In this document: positions 11,201-18,671 of the stretch, in pieces
Layout: each line of letters starts with the position of its first letter
How positions within the stretch are numbered: the stretch's first letter is position 1
NCBI GenBank assembly: GCA_025201845.1
Contig: MU604105.1
Location: 1 to 26,032, forward strand
Reading direction: 5' to 3'
From: Martensiomyces pterosporus
Taxonomy: Eukaryota; Kickxellomycota; Kickxellomycetes; Kickxellales; Kickxellaceae
Length of the DNA stretch: 26,032 nt
Made by a program: the position numbers and the translations under genes
Notes under the pieces: model-generated
What the model was told of the DNA's origin: nothing
Seen by the model: the letters and a program-made list of their open reading frames with translations, nothing else
Database searches by the model: none

Positions 11201-12336
11201 AGGTCAATGGCGAAGTACTGGCAGCGGTCACCCCGAAGGCAGACAGGGCTGCGACCAATCAGAAGCATGGTGTCAATCGGCCAAGTCCGCTGCGGACAGG
11301 CGAGAGCGCTGCGTCATTGCTGTCATCGGCTGATGGGACCGAGGACGGTAGTAGCCCGTCGATCGCCGACCAGTCGCCTGTCAATGAAGAGAGGGCTGTG
11401 CCGACGATCAGTGCTCCAAGCAACTCGCTTCCTAGGGCCAATAGCGCGGCATCGGCATCGGCTGGTGAGGAGTCGTCGGCGGACTACTTGCACATTACCT
11501 TGAAGTGCATTCTGCAGCTGCTGCTGATCCAGACTCTGGGTGAGCTCTTTGGTGCTGATTCCGAGTCCAGTGATGCAACACTTGCGGAGAAGGAAGGAAA
11601 GCGCGATGGGGATTTGTATGAGCACATGTCGGCCCACCATCTGTTTATCTTGCTGGATTGTCTGGACCAGTCGCGTGCGTTTGCGCATAGGTTTAACAGA
11701 GACAGGAAGGTGCGCAGACGCCTGGTCGAAATGGGTGTTATGCCGACGATGCCCAGTTTGCTGAAGCAGGAAACCAGCAGCGTGCTTACTGAGTTACATA
11801 TCCTGCAGCGCATGAATGCCGATGCCATCGGTGTGGTAGCCTCGAACAAGAAGGCTCTGGCTTCTAAGCGCATAGCTGCGGATCGACAGGCAGTGACCGA
11901 TGAAGTAGACGATCGACTATCGCTGATTATGCGTGGTGTGCTCACGCAATACTGCAGCGGAGGCGAAGGGCGTGCGGAGGACGCCAATGGTGGAGACGAA
12001 AATGATGCGGAGAAAAGGCGTGTGGTCCTGGCGACATCGAAGAACAAAAATGACCCGCAGTCGGCAGCTGCGAAGAGAGAGGCTGTGGTGACGGCATCTT
12101 GGCGCCCCTGTGTTATGGCGCTGCTGAATCATCTACCTGGTTTGGCACAGTCAGAGAGCGCATCGGAGTCGTTCAGAAGTGCAGTGTCTCGGCTGTGGCC
12201 CGAACTGGTTGATTTGCTGGGCGTGGCTGCTGGGGCTAGGGACCTGGACATTGTTGGCGGTGTGCAGCGCATTCTGGCCATTGCTGGGTCTGAGTTTGGC
12301 ATTGTGTCTGGCAGCCACACCATCTCGATCGCCTAG
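5269..12336 (+). CDS. SEC7: Sec7/BIG-type ARF guanine-nucleotide exchange factor
   Basis: This large trans-Golgi exchange factor loads Arf1-family GTPases with GTP to drive vesicle formation. It is one uninterrupted frame of 2355 residues. The N-terminal 140 residues are acidic and Gln/Ala-rich. The DCB region begins near residue 143 (LPGLVFIIHAIEKLL). The HUS box is seen as N664-Y665-D666-C667. The catalytic Sec7 domain spans about 917-1115, with the glutamic finger E1021 in FRLPGESQKIDR and the downstream LNTDQHSPQVKNRMT motif. HDS repeats follow, including the DUF1981-type segment with FLEKEELPHFAFQ near 1580. Yeast Sec7 is about 2009 residues; the extra length here lies mainly in Ser/Ala/Gly linkers (roughly 380-420, 490-570, 725-860, 895-915 and 1350-1410). 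The start has a clean ATAATGG context. The 3' end converges on a secreted-protein gene only 155 nt away. The ChAPs gene further right acts downstream of Arf1. Confidence 0.97.
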   Translation: MDADSPDGKPLPAEESVSPATEFSDSVEEQIPQEEESEGTVLSGPPTEETLDHEQKQEQQEEGQQQQTAAAADENKEEHVDEEAADDEQSTAASAKPDLPDPERIASAAANASATPSTPPEPSPPPQRSQPQSEAPAIHVEAAPLPGLVFIIHAIEKLLSTREGKRRDMKSALEKVLQVLRPKSQPQTSKENAWLSRDDIDVVLEALDMACNPQNSAATNVVALDCIEKLVSFHYFDNVVDLPNAASVARRLRSNRESQASGKHEEVDEQALMRDAIAEAEQLRLSYFRGIADRLVTIVSRCLMGEGTADNVQLQIVKALFALISSETLPVRQSSMLTTIRTAYNVFVLAKNPGNQTIAQGTLTQMVHLVLSRVPVELDESEDDSEAENTASADDEPGREGSTPSLAGGSRHGSDARRQANDGAARDAFLLLRALCKMSMRPMANDHALDSRSPQLRSRSLALNLIRLALAEHTAVLASSYVYLRSVHSANQRSQTNGDEALGGQPESVEPELNGELDGDEFGDVEGPDRAISAQIAQTASRQLEQDHSGSPAQNECDGQSDKSPPTVAVPLIAVIRQYLSLSLSRNLVSSNAMILDLGLAVFELTMFHMRMYLRREMEVIFREILLPVLESKSSGSLHQRGRVLQTLARLLGQPALVVELYLNYDCAEDSRANVFQRLAEILCKLGGNYVAPPHKNSQHYWLGSASAESSSDGAAMVAAAWRAVQQKQTVFNTPLTQILQSAGLLSAIEATSAAAANASNPARLQALTPTTPSSAAHSLGLHGTTGGLDASRQSRTYSMSSQGSGAAQMSVAGMMYGGLNYSASDKLNGAAVVDEYMVRQWALDALVAMLQSMVVWSDRLAGPGASAASASGTGASDEGADGRESSLGPGRSGSLQLGQEPSAGLHEGATDDPEELSSIKHRKEQFEAARKLFAWKPKKGVEAWKSGGFIKSNDPRDVAKFFFTSTSQGVDKMQLGEYLGEGDAYNIAVMHAFVDCMNFADMEFVAALRLFLQAFRLPGESQKIDRFMLKFAERYLMGNPNAGFANADAAYVLAYSTIMLNTDQHSPQVKNRMTKQEFINNNRGINDGKNLEPEFLTRIFDHIVVDEIKLKDDPLEGKIGDGDGEAQGSGPLFDLWGNSTANRIREQHAHASAAMAAKSEQSIRSMAKLRRKRGVRRPSISVVANTLNSDPQEQKAAGSPSKAASLATLDTWAMLLDMTDFLHATRADHIAPMFGTIWTALLAALSSPMQTASDPHVIAACLVGFQSGIALACRFRMPLERAAFVTTLRNFTQLQNLAEMKRKHVEAIRALIEVAASRPDVGGGLAENWLDVLQCVSQLERLQLLTQGSEAAGPHRAGRNSTSGDTGSVFGFGGAAGNGGATGSSTQQSISARAFFGASTSAASSTTTLGAQGTNVQVPSVSVAELAKLGTNSQVLVVMVDRLFTSSVHLSGSGIVDFVRALSQVAWSEITSTFRVDPSTNGGGAQRQQGSRRESRAQHSQQRGRRGSLVAQAPPAAPSRLFSLTKIVEISYYNMERIRVEWSQIWAILGPLFDRVGAYSDTRAALFALDSLRQLSMKFLEKEELPHFAFQKEFLRPFADILEGFIPDAKTDSRNSGPAATTVVVVDVLVKDMVLRCVRQLVQAASFHIRSGWKAILNVAQIAARDANDSIAEMGFFLAKECAELHGPHMWMLTTAHVQAAEGREEGEEEGGVEVVSVAGLEYFHELIDCLNEYAVGAATRRPRLALNAIDVLHLAAVTLGKQILDHPDFSHSDGIPLDDQPLYRVWMPALRALHEVVMHTEDLEVRTRALDSFFRMIMSQGKNFSAGLWTSVLRDLVFTMFADLRDPSASKRFATVDDLELWFSTTLIKALRHLIALFTRYYPQQLPGGMMAEVLELLTMCIAQPSEVLGKIGTSCLQDLVRNNYTKWDDEAWGLVCDTFVRLFNWSQPRELFSIAGASWGEEEKVSKTVSNAQPKVNGEVLAAVTPKADRAATNQKHGVNRPSPLRTGESAASLLSSADGTEDGSSPSIADQSPVNEERAVPTISAPSNSLPRANSAASASAGEESSADYLHITLKCILQLLLIQTLGELFGADSESSDATLAEKEGKRDGDLYEHMSAHHLFILLDCLDQSRAFAHRFNRDRKVRRRLVEMGVMPTMPSLLKQETSSVLTELHILQRMNADAIGVVASNKKALASKRIAADRQAVTDEVDDRLSLIMRGVLTQYCSGGEGRAEDANGGDENDAEKRRVVLATSKNKNDPQSAAAKREAVVTASWRPCVMALLNHLPGLAQSESASESFRSAVSRLWPELVDLLGVAAGARDLDIVGGVQRILAIAGSEFGIVSGSHTISIA

Positions 12337-12491
12337 CGTCGAGACTGGTGCGCAAGACTGCGGCTGCTGCATTTGATTGCTGTCAGAAGAGTGTGTTTCC
12401 TGTGGTTTATACAAAGTCCAAATAGATAGCTGTGCTTGAGAGGTGCTAACTAGACAGCTGGAAAGCGGTGGAATGGAGCCAGCGCAGGCTG
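12337..12491. other. Short convergent intergenic region
   Basis: Only 155 nt separate the SEC7 stop from the stop of the opposite-strand secreted-protein gene. Their 3' untranslated regions probably overlap. No canonical AATAAA is seen on either strand. Confidence 0.5.
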
Positions 12492-13070
12492 TTACTTGGT
12501 GGTGATATGCAGAATCGACGGGTTGCCCGAGTCCTTGGACGGAAACTCGATTCTGTCAAACTGGGTGCCAATGTAGATGGAGAACTGGCCATTGGCAGCA
12601 GCCTGGCAGGCAGGCGTAATGTCCACGGGGCCCAGGTTGTTGTACGCCTGCACCGTCACCGATGCAATCTGCGAGCCAGCGTCGGGTGCGTTGTCGGCAG
12701 TCACGGTGTCTTCGTTCCAGTTGGACGAGACAGCCTCCCAGACCAGGATGGTGACAGGAGCCTGCAGCTGCGTGGTGAATCCAGGGATCTGGATGGTGCA
12801 GTTGGACACCTGCGAGCTATCGACAGGCATGCTGAACCCGATCAGGGCGCGGATGTAGGCCAGCCCACCAGTGTTGGCAACAAGGGTGGGGTCATGGCCC
12901 AGAGTGCACTCGTAGCAGTTGCGGTTGGGACAGTTGGAGCAGCTCACAGTGGACCGCATGATGGTCGAGTCTTTGGTCGCCGGCGTGTCCACCTGGTAGG
13001 AGGAGACACCCGTGAAGCACGTGAGGAGGAGAAGAGCGAGCGTAAGCAGCGAGGTACCGAGGATGTGCAT
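12492..13070 (-). CDS. Small secreted protein with DNRLRE/CBM96-like domain
   Basis: The protein has 192 residues, starting at the ATG at 13070. A hydrophobic leader (LGTSLLTLALLLLTCF) ends near a GVSS|YQ cleavage site at about residue 24, so it should be secreted. The mature part begins with a tight cysteine cluster, C44-x2-C47-x4-C52-x2-C55. The rest follows the pattern of DNRLRE/CBM96-type beta-sandwich domains: a strand with FSMPVDSSQVSNCTIQI, a VTADNAP motif where the family has TWNNAP, a VDITPACQ strand, and FPSKDSGNPSILHI matching the family's closing 'S-[RK]-[ED]-x-x-x-P-x-L' motif. Such domains occur in wall-associated and polysaccharide-active proteins. Sugar or wall binding is inference, as no catalytic residues are visible. 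An N-glycosylation sequon (NCT) is present. A TATA box lies about 100 nt upstream. The family call comes from pattern memory and should be confirmed. Confidence 0.82.
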   Translation of the reverse strand: MHILGTSLLTLALLLLTCFTGVSSYQVDTPATKDSTIMRSTVSCSNCPNRNCYECTLGHDPTLVANTGGLAYIRALIGFSMPVDSSQVSNCTIQIPGFTTQLQAPVTILVWEAVSSNWNEDTVTADNAPDAGSQIASVTVQAYNNLGPVDITPACQAAANGQFSIYIGTQFDRIEFPSKDSGNPSILHITTK

Positions 13071-13171
13071 TGTATCTGGAATAAGGTGGGGTGTGGCAGT
13101 GGAGGTGTAGCAGTGGGTAGTGCTGGTGAAGAGCAGATTCTGCGTGGATGCACGCTGGCACCAGCTGCTTG

Positions 13172-13179
13172 TTTTTATA
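13172..13179 (-). promoter_or_regulatory. TATA box of the secreted DNRLRE-like gene
   Basis: The minus strand reads TATAAAAA about 102 nt before the ATG at 13070. Its position and strand fit a core promoter element of a strongly regulated or highly expressed secreted-protein gene. Confidence 0.65.
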
Positions 13180-14038
13180 GCCACACCAGACCCGCTTGCT
13201 CCACCCCCTGAAGAGGAGATGGCGGCGCCAGCAGCAGTGGATGAACGAGCACTCAGCAGCCTTTTCCGCCAAGAACACGCCTTCCCATTCAGCAAGATCC
13301 TCACAGCCATGTTGCCGCCTCATTCTCACAGCCATGCCGCTGCCTCTTTCTCTGACCTCCCCCCTCCATCGCGCGTTCTCAGGCAAGCGGTACGAAGCAA
13401 CGAACTATGCCCTGTTGGTCAGACGATGCAATTGTTGACTAGGTGGTCCAAAAATAGACGGCATCCTGTGTGGAGAATGAGCGGAATAATAATAGGAGTG
13501 TGCCTGGATGCACGAATAAGGGGTGGGATCTAGCACCACATCCCAGACGCCTCTGGGCACTGTTTGTTTATTGAATCGTATATGGGATATGCAGGCAGGC
13601 AGGCAGGCAAGCGGAGCATCTGCGGGGAGCACCATGGCTGTCGTCTTGATTGCTGCTTGTTTGCGAGCAGTGTATGTGCTTTTCTATTCCTCTGTCGCAT
13701 CGTTGAGGGAATGTCCGGAGTAGGACCCCCGATTTTCATCGTACATAAAACGGCCCTTCTCACGCTTGCTGAGGGGAGGATCGCTTCTCTTGTTTCTGTT
13801 GAAACACCTCCATTACGCGCAATCCGCACCAAGTGCACCTCATATTCCATACAGACACGCGTGCATGTAAGGGAGCATGAGGCGACACGGACGCGCACGG
13901 AGCATTTTTCTGTTCCTGATTGGGTAGCATTTATAGCACGACACGGTACGCAACAGCCATACATCCCGCCAGCTCAACAACACGGACGCGGGCATGCACG
14001 CCTTGCTGGCCAAAGGCAATATGCTCATATTTGCAGAG
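13180..14038. other. Noncoding stretch up to the assembly gap
   Basis: I see no supported gene. The left part is promoter for the minus-strand secreted protein. Open frames that cross the N run are artefacts of translating N. Just before the gap, a TTTATAG box at about 13930 is followed by an ATG at 13994 that opens 15 codons (MHALLAKGNMLIFAE) before the Ns. This could be the start of a gene lost in the gap, but it is too short to judge. Confidence 0.4.
13591..13609. repeat. (GCAG)n tetranucleotide microsatellite
   Basis: About four and a half tandem GCAG units lie in noncoding DNA. This is a simple-sequence repeat with no apparent function. Confidence 0.7.
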
Positions 14039-14463
14039 NNNNNNNNNNNNNNNNNNNNNNNNNNNNNNNNNNNNNNNNNNNNNNNNNNNNNNNNNNNNNN
14101 NNNNNNNNNNNNNNNNNNNNNNNNNNNNNNNNNNNNNNNNNNNNNNNNNNNNNNNNNNNNNNNNNNNNNNNNNNNNNNNNNNNNNNNNNNNNNNNNNNNN
14201 NNNNNNNNNNNNNNNNNNNNNNNNNNNNNNNNNNNNNNNNNNNNNNNNNNNNNNNNNNNNNNNNNNNNNNNNNNNNNNNNNNNNNNNNNNNNNNNNNNNN
14301 NNNNNNNNNNNNNNNNNNNNNNNNNNNNNNNNNNNNNNNNNNNNNNNNNNNNNNNNNNNNNNNNNNNNNNNNNNNNNNNNNNNNNNNNNNNNNNNNNNNN
14401 NNNNNNNNNNNNNNNNNNNNNNNNNNNNNNNNNNNNNNNNNNNNNNNNNNNNNNNNNNNNNNN
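14039..14463. other. Assembly gap (425 N)
   Basis: This is an uninterrupted run of N, so sequence and true gap length are unknown. Open frames spanning it cannot be interpreted. Confidence 0.99.
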
Positions 14464-14579
14464 TCGGTGTTTGGCATGGGGGAGATGGAAGGGGAGCACG
14501 TGGGACTGGCAGTGAGCCATTTTCTAGAGGGCCAGAAATCAGGAACAGTTCGGGATCTGCATTGGAATGCAACCGAGTT

Positions 14580-14652
14580 GGGGGTCTAGCTCAGATGGGA
14601 GAGCGCGCGCTTAGCATGCGCGAGGTACTGGGATCGATACCCAGGTCCTCCA
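14580..14652 (+). tRNA. tRNA-Ala (anticodon AGC)
   Basis: A 73-nt cloverleaf folds by eye. The acceptor strands are GGGGGTC and GTCCTCC with discriminator A73. The D-arm is GCTC/GAGC with an 8-nt loop. The anticodon stem is CGCGC/GCGCG around loop TTAGCAT (AGC at 14613-14615). The variable loop is AGGTA and the T-stem is CTGGG/CCCAG. The G3-U70 wobble pair, the universal alanine identity element, is present. There is no intron. The internal promoter box A (TAGCTCAGATGG) is good; box B reads GGATCGATACC, deviating from GGTTCGANTCC at T54 and T60. Position 6-67 is a U-U mismatch. A TTTT run right after the gene would serve as a Pol III terminator. Confidence 0.93.
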
Positions 14653-14658
14653 TGTTCC

Positions 14659-14662
14659 TTTT
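14659..14662 (+). terminator. Pol III oligo-T terminator after tRNA-Ala
   Basis: A TTTT tract (CCTTTTGC) lies about 6 nt after the tRNA discriminator base, with a backup T6 run at 14683-14688. This is the usual arrangement for RNA polymerase III termination. Confidence 0.6.
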
Positions 14663-15102
14663 GCCCCCACCCATCCGCCATCTTTTTTATTTGCTCTGGC
14701 CCAAACACTAGCGGCTAAATATAGGCGCATGGGCTCAGTGTGTTTTATGCGGCAGTCAAATGCTACTGCTGTTCGGCCTGGTGCTGTTAGATAGTGAGGC
14801 TGGGTGGCCGTGTAGATTGCAGGGGTGTACTTGTAAATAGATGTATTGCTAACAAGGAAACCACTACTCTACTGCGGCGGCCTCCCTGCTTTTATGCCAG
14901 GAAAACTTCTGCGCCTTGGCGGACTCCGAAAGGGGAGAGAGCCAGGTCAGCGACTCACTTCAATACGCCATCTTTTTTCTTTTGCTTGTAAAGCACCCGT
15001 TTTGTTGCGTGGAGTAGATATTTTAATAAGAGAATAATAATGGACGAGCCAAAGAATAAGCGAAATAGAAATGAACTGGGGGGAGGTGTTTACGAGTCGT
15101 GG
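14663..15102. other. Intergenic region between tRNA-Ala and ChAPs 3' end
   Basis: No gene is supported. The 13-mer CGCCATCTTTTTT occurs twice (14676-14688 and 14966-14978), and the second copy is also followed by a T-rich tract. The right part is probably the 3' untranslated region of the minus-strand ChAPs gene. Confidence 0.4.
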
Positions 15103-18100
15103 TTACCAATTGGTTCCCTCGACTTCAAAGGTCTCCACAATGGCGAAATACTTTGCAACCATTTTGAAAACAGGCGGCTTGAGGTTCATGCTCACAACCG
15201 AGTTGCGGACCTTGCTCAGACCATGAATCCTGACCAGCTTGATCACTTGCTCGCAGACAGGGTTCGGGTAAGACATGCCGTTGTACCACCTGTCATGATA
15301 CACGGTAAGCCATACGACAGCATCCAGCGCAGCCATCAAGGAGTCGCTGCTGGTTAGCGAGATGGGCTCAGGCAGCTCCTCGCTGCGAAGGTACTCCTCC
15401 TTTTGCATCTCAGAGAAAGAGCCCGAGTACAGTTCAAGTAGACGCTGCCAGGCCTTGGCAGAGAAGCGGATATTAAGTGCGTACTCGTATGCCTCCTTGG
15501 CCTCGGAGGGGTGGTGAAGGCGCAGCGCCAGGTCGCCAAGGGCCTCCCACTCGGCCTGGGTGTGGCGGAATGTCACTTGCTGTCCAGTTGCACGGAGGTT
15601 ATGCATCTCGGACCTCCAAGCCGTGTATGCACGAAGGTCGTCAAACAGAATCATGATGAGGTTGTCTAGCCAGCGCTCGCACAGCCTCTTGCGAATATTC
15701 GCCGCTCCATCATCAGCATCCTCGTTTTCTGTTTCTGGCTGCTGGTTTTGATGCTGGTGGTCGGTCGTTTCAGCTGATTCGGCCTGGTCGTTGCCACTGA
15801 ATACAGCAGCCTGAGGTGTAGACACTGCCTCGTTATCGACCGCTTGTGCGGGGTCGGAGTTGCTGTCTGTTCCCGCCTCGCCAGGGATATCATTGGGCTT
15901 GCTTTCTGGGTCTTCCTCTGCCGTGTTTGTTGGCTCTGCTTGCTCGGCTGTGTTATCAGAGAGTGCGACCTCGTCCAGCTGGTCGGCCAAAGCATTGATT
16001 CCAGTGCTGGCGTCGCCGTTGGTAGTCTCATTTTCGTGTGCAGCCTCCTCAGCAGGAGAAGCACCAGCTGCTGTCTCGGCTGAGGGCTCATCGTCCTTGG
16101 TAGCCTCGGCTGGCGTCTGCTCGTCTTCCTGCTCCTTCAGGTTCTCCTTCGACTTCTTCTTGTTCTTTCTCTTCTTGTTCTTCTTCTTGCCCTTGGAGGC
16201 TTCAGCTTGCGCCTGGGACTCGGATTCCTTGGGCTCATCTTCATCCTCATCTGCCTCAGCATTGAGGCTATTAGGCTCCTCTGCCTTCGGCTCAGTTTCC
16301 TTGGGTTCAATGGCAGTGGCACCGGCATCGCCGTCTTTGTCTTGGGCAGGGGCCTCCGGCTGAGTGCTGGCTTCAGCATTTTCAGAGGCGGGCGTTGCTT
16401 CCTCGGGCTCTGCTTTTCCGGCCGTGTTTTCATCAGCTATCTCTGGTGCACCATCTTCAGCATCCCCAGCATTCGCTTCAGATTGCTGGTCATGAATAGC
16501 TGCAAGGGGCGTGTTCTCATCGATCTCACGATCGCGCAGAGTGGCCAACGGCAAACGGTCATCGTCGTCTTCCTCGTCGTCGACAGCCGGGTTGGGATGA
16601 GCCGAGTTCCTATACTCGTCTTCCATGACAAAGGCTTGGCTACGAAGCTGCAGAAGATCATCCCAGCCCACGACACTGACCATATCCGTCAGGTACTCAT
16701 ATGCGCGAGCAAACGTGCCCTTCAGAGTCGGTGCAGAGAGTTTGAGCAAAATGCTATTTTCGTTCAGCGCCATCTCCTCGATAAGGCCAGGGGACTCGGC
16801 CTCAAGGCTAGCACGGCTATTCGAGGGCATGGGTCCACGGCTATGTGGATCGTTTGATATGGTTTCACCCAGATTGTAGTCAACAAGGATGTCGGATTTG
16901 ACAGGGAAGTTGATTCGGCGCGGGGTGGGCACACGAGGGTAATCGCGATCCACAAACGTGTACATTGGGCAGGTGTTCAGCGTAAGAAGGGCGCGATGGA
17001 AATCCTTCTTCTCGATATAAATCTCTGTAAGCTTTGCCCATGCCTGGAACTCGCTGGGTGCGTACTTGACAGCCATGCGCACAATGGTGAGCGCCGAATC
17101 GAGCTGCTTCTTGCGCCGAAGAAACTCGGCCTGGGAATAGAGAAGTGGGTAGCATGAGGGCTTGACCTTGAGCGCCTGGTGCATCACGCGAACGGCCTGG
17201 ACTTCTTCATCACACTCTATGTAGGCATCGGCCAGGAGGGAGGCGACTTCGGGGTCGACGCCCTTAAAATCAGTTGCCGATCCTATCGAGTTGCGTTGAC
17301 CACCCAACGGCGAGTACGCCAGTGGAGCAAGAATCTCTGCCGCACAGTCATCAAACCGATTGGCCTGTGCAAAATAGCACATAAGGCCGTCAACAAGGAA
17401 GTTGCGTGCATTTGATGCGACCTGCGTTTCGGCGTTAGAGCCAAGAGCCCAGCCGCTCCAAAACTGCTCGACGATGGCCTCGACAAACCTAGTCTCCTCG
17501 CGCGAGTTCGCCACTGGAGTCAGCCGCCTGAGCCCCGTCACAGTGTATGTCGTTGGGTCGGAGTAGAGGATAGCGCGTAGCAGGGCACTGACGTTGCACT
17601 CCTTCCACATCTGCTCACTAGCCTCTTTACGCTCGCCCTGTGCGGTCACGATATAGGCATCAACGCCGCCCGGAATCTTCACTTGGACACGCAGATCGAC
17701 GTTGGAGAACACGTTGTAGCTGCAGTATGTGCCAGACGCGATTTTCCAGCTATTGTTTGAGCCAAACCATCCGGGGGTCTCGTTGAGCGAGTACTGAAGC
17801 GAGTTTATATACGCCGCCAGAGAAGCCGACGATGACGTGTCGACACCGAGTACGTGGTGGTAAGAGCCGATGTCGGGTTCGCTTCGGTTGGAGCTGTGGA
17901 CCTTGACAATGTGGCACAGGTCCGGTGGGCCCAGCTCACGTATCAAGCCTACATGCCGTTTTTGGCAGCAGATTCAATAAAACGAATGTAAGCCGAGTGC
18001 TGGTTGCATCACACAGTCCCAGGCTACTCTACGCGTAGCCTCGTCGCTTTGGGGCAGGAGGCAAGGCTGTGCAAAGCGTTATAGGGCTTGAAACGTACCT

Positions 18101-18186
18101 AGTCCCTCAGAACGCGCGTTGAGAGATTCGCCGATAGCATTCTCAAAAATGTCGGGCACATCTTGCAGACAATCGTTGTGCGCCAT
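15103..18186 (-). CDS. BCH1: ChAPs-family exomer cargo adaptor (Bch1/Bud7/Chs6-like), two exons
   Basis: ChAPs proteins pair with Chs5 to form exomer, which is recruited to the trans-Golgi by Arf1-GTP and sorts cargo such as chitin synthase to the plasma membrane. The large exon (17948-15103) has no ATG before its conserved start. An 88-nt exon 18186-18099 supplies it, with intron 18098-17949 (150 nt; GTACGT donor, TGTAG acceptor). Phase 1 joins exactly and gives 977 residues. The junction runs into LIRELGPPDLCHIVKV, the conserved beginning of the family. TPR-like helices follow (for example EFQAWAKLTEIYIEKKDF and the ALKVKPSCYPLLYSQAEFL region). The C-terminal family block has LCERWLDNLIMILFDDLRAY and further TPR-like helices. 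Between about residues 485 and 775 lies a charged, disordered insertion with a lysine-rich core near 610. The gene is divergent from gamma-tubulin and shares an intergenic region with it. Confidence 0.93.
17949..18098 (-). other. BCH1: Intron of the ChAPs gene
   Basis: The donor CTAG|GTACGT and acceptor CATGTAG|GC bound 150 nt on the minus strand. Removing it joins an ATG-initiated 29-codon exon to the conserved ChAPs frame in the correct phase. The intron contains multiple stops. Confidence 0.85.
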
Positions 18187-18671
18187 CTTTCGAAGAATAT
18201 TCGCTCAGAGATGCTTGTTGGTGCCAGAGGAGCAAAAGGGGCTCAAATGAGCTTTTCAGTGCAAAACGTCGGGGCAAATGGAGGTAGCGAAGGGCGCTGC
18301 AGATGAGAAAGAGAGAGGAGGAACAAACTCCTAGATTTCATATGGAAGCTGCAGACACGAGTCGAGGACCGTGTATGCGGACGTGGAAGTAGCAGCAGCG
18401 TGCGTCCCGCTGTTCATGCTGCTGTGGTGCTACAGACGTCACTAAAAATACATTGGGGTAAGGGGGTACCAGCCCGCAACCTCAAGGGACGTGTCTAGCG
18501 GCCCAAAGTGCTGACCCCTTGGGCCTGGCGCCAATGGCGATTTCCTGCTGTTTACTTTTTCTTTTCAGGCCATGCTTGTTTGGTAAACACACATAGCTCC
18601 TCTCTCTTTCAGCTCGAGCTTCTATCGTCATAAATATACAGCCCTCGTCTGGCTTTGCCATATCATATAGT
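18187..18671. promoter_or_regulatory. Divergent promoter of the ChAPs and gamma-tubulin genes
   Basis: These 485 nt lie between two outward-reading start codons. On the gamma-tubulin side there is a T/C-rich tract, two acceptor-like TTTCAG sites (about 18563-18568 and 18607-18612) and an A/T-rich TAAATATA at 18631-18638, 34 nt before the ATG. A 5' leader intron for gamma-tubulin is possible but not shown. Confidence 0.5.

Noticed and set aside
13564..14711. Long open frames spanning the N run
   Set aside because: They are open only because N codons translate as X. The flanks show no coding signal.
18582..18612. GTAAAC...TTTCAG as a 5' leader intron of gamma-tubulin
   Set aside because: At about 31 nt it is too short for a normal intron. 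A longer leader intron cannot be judged without transcripts.
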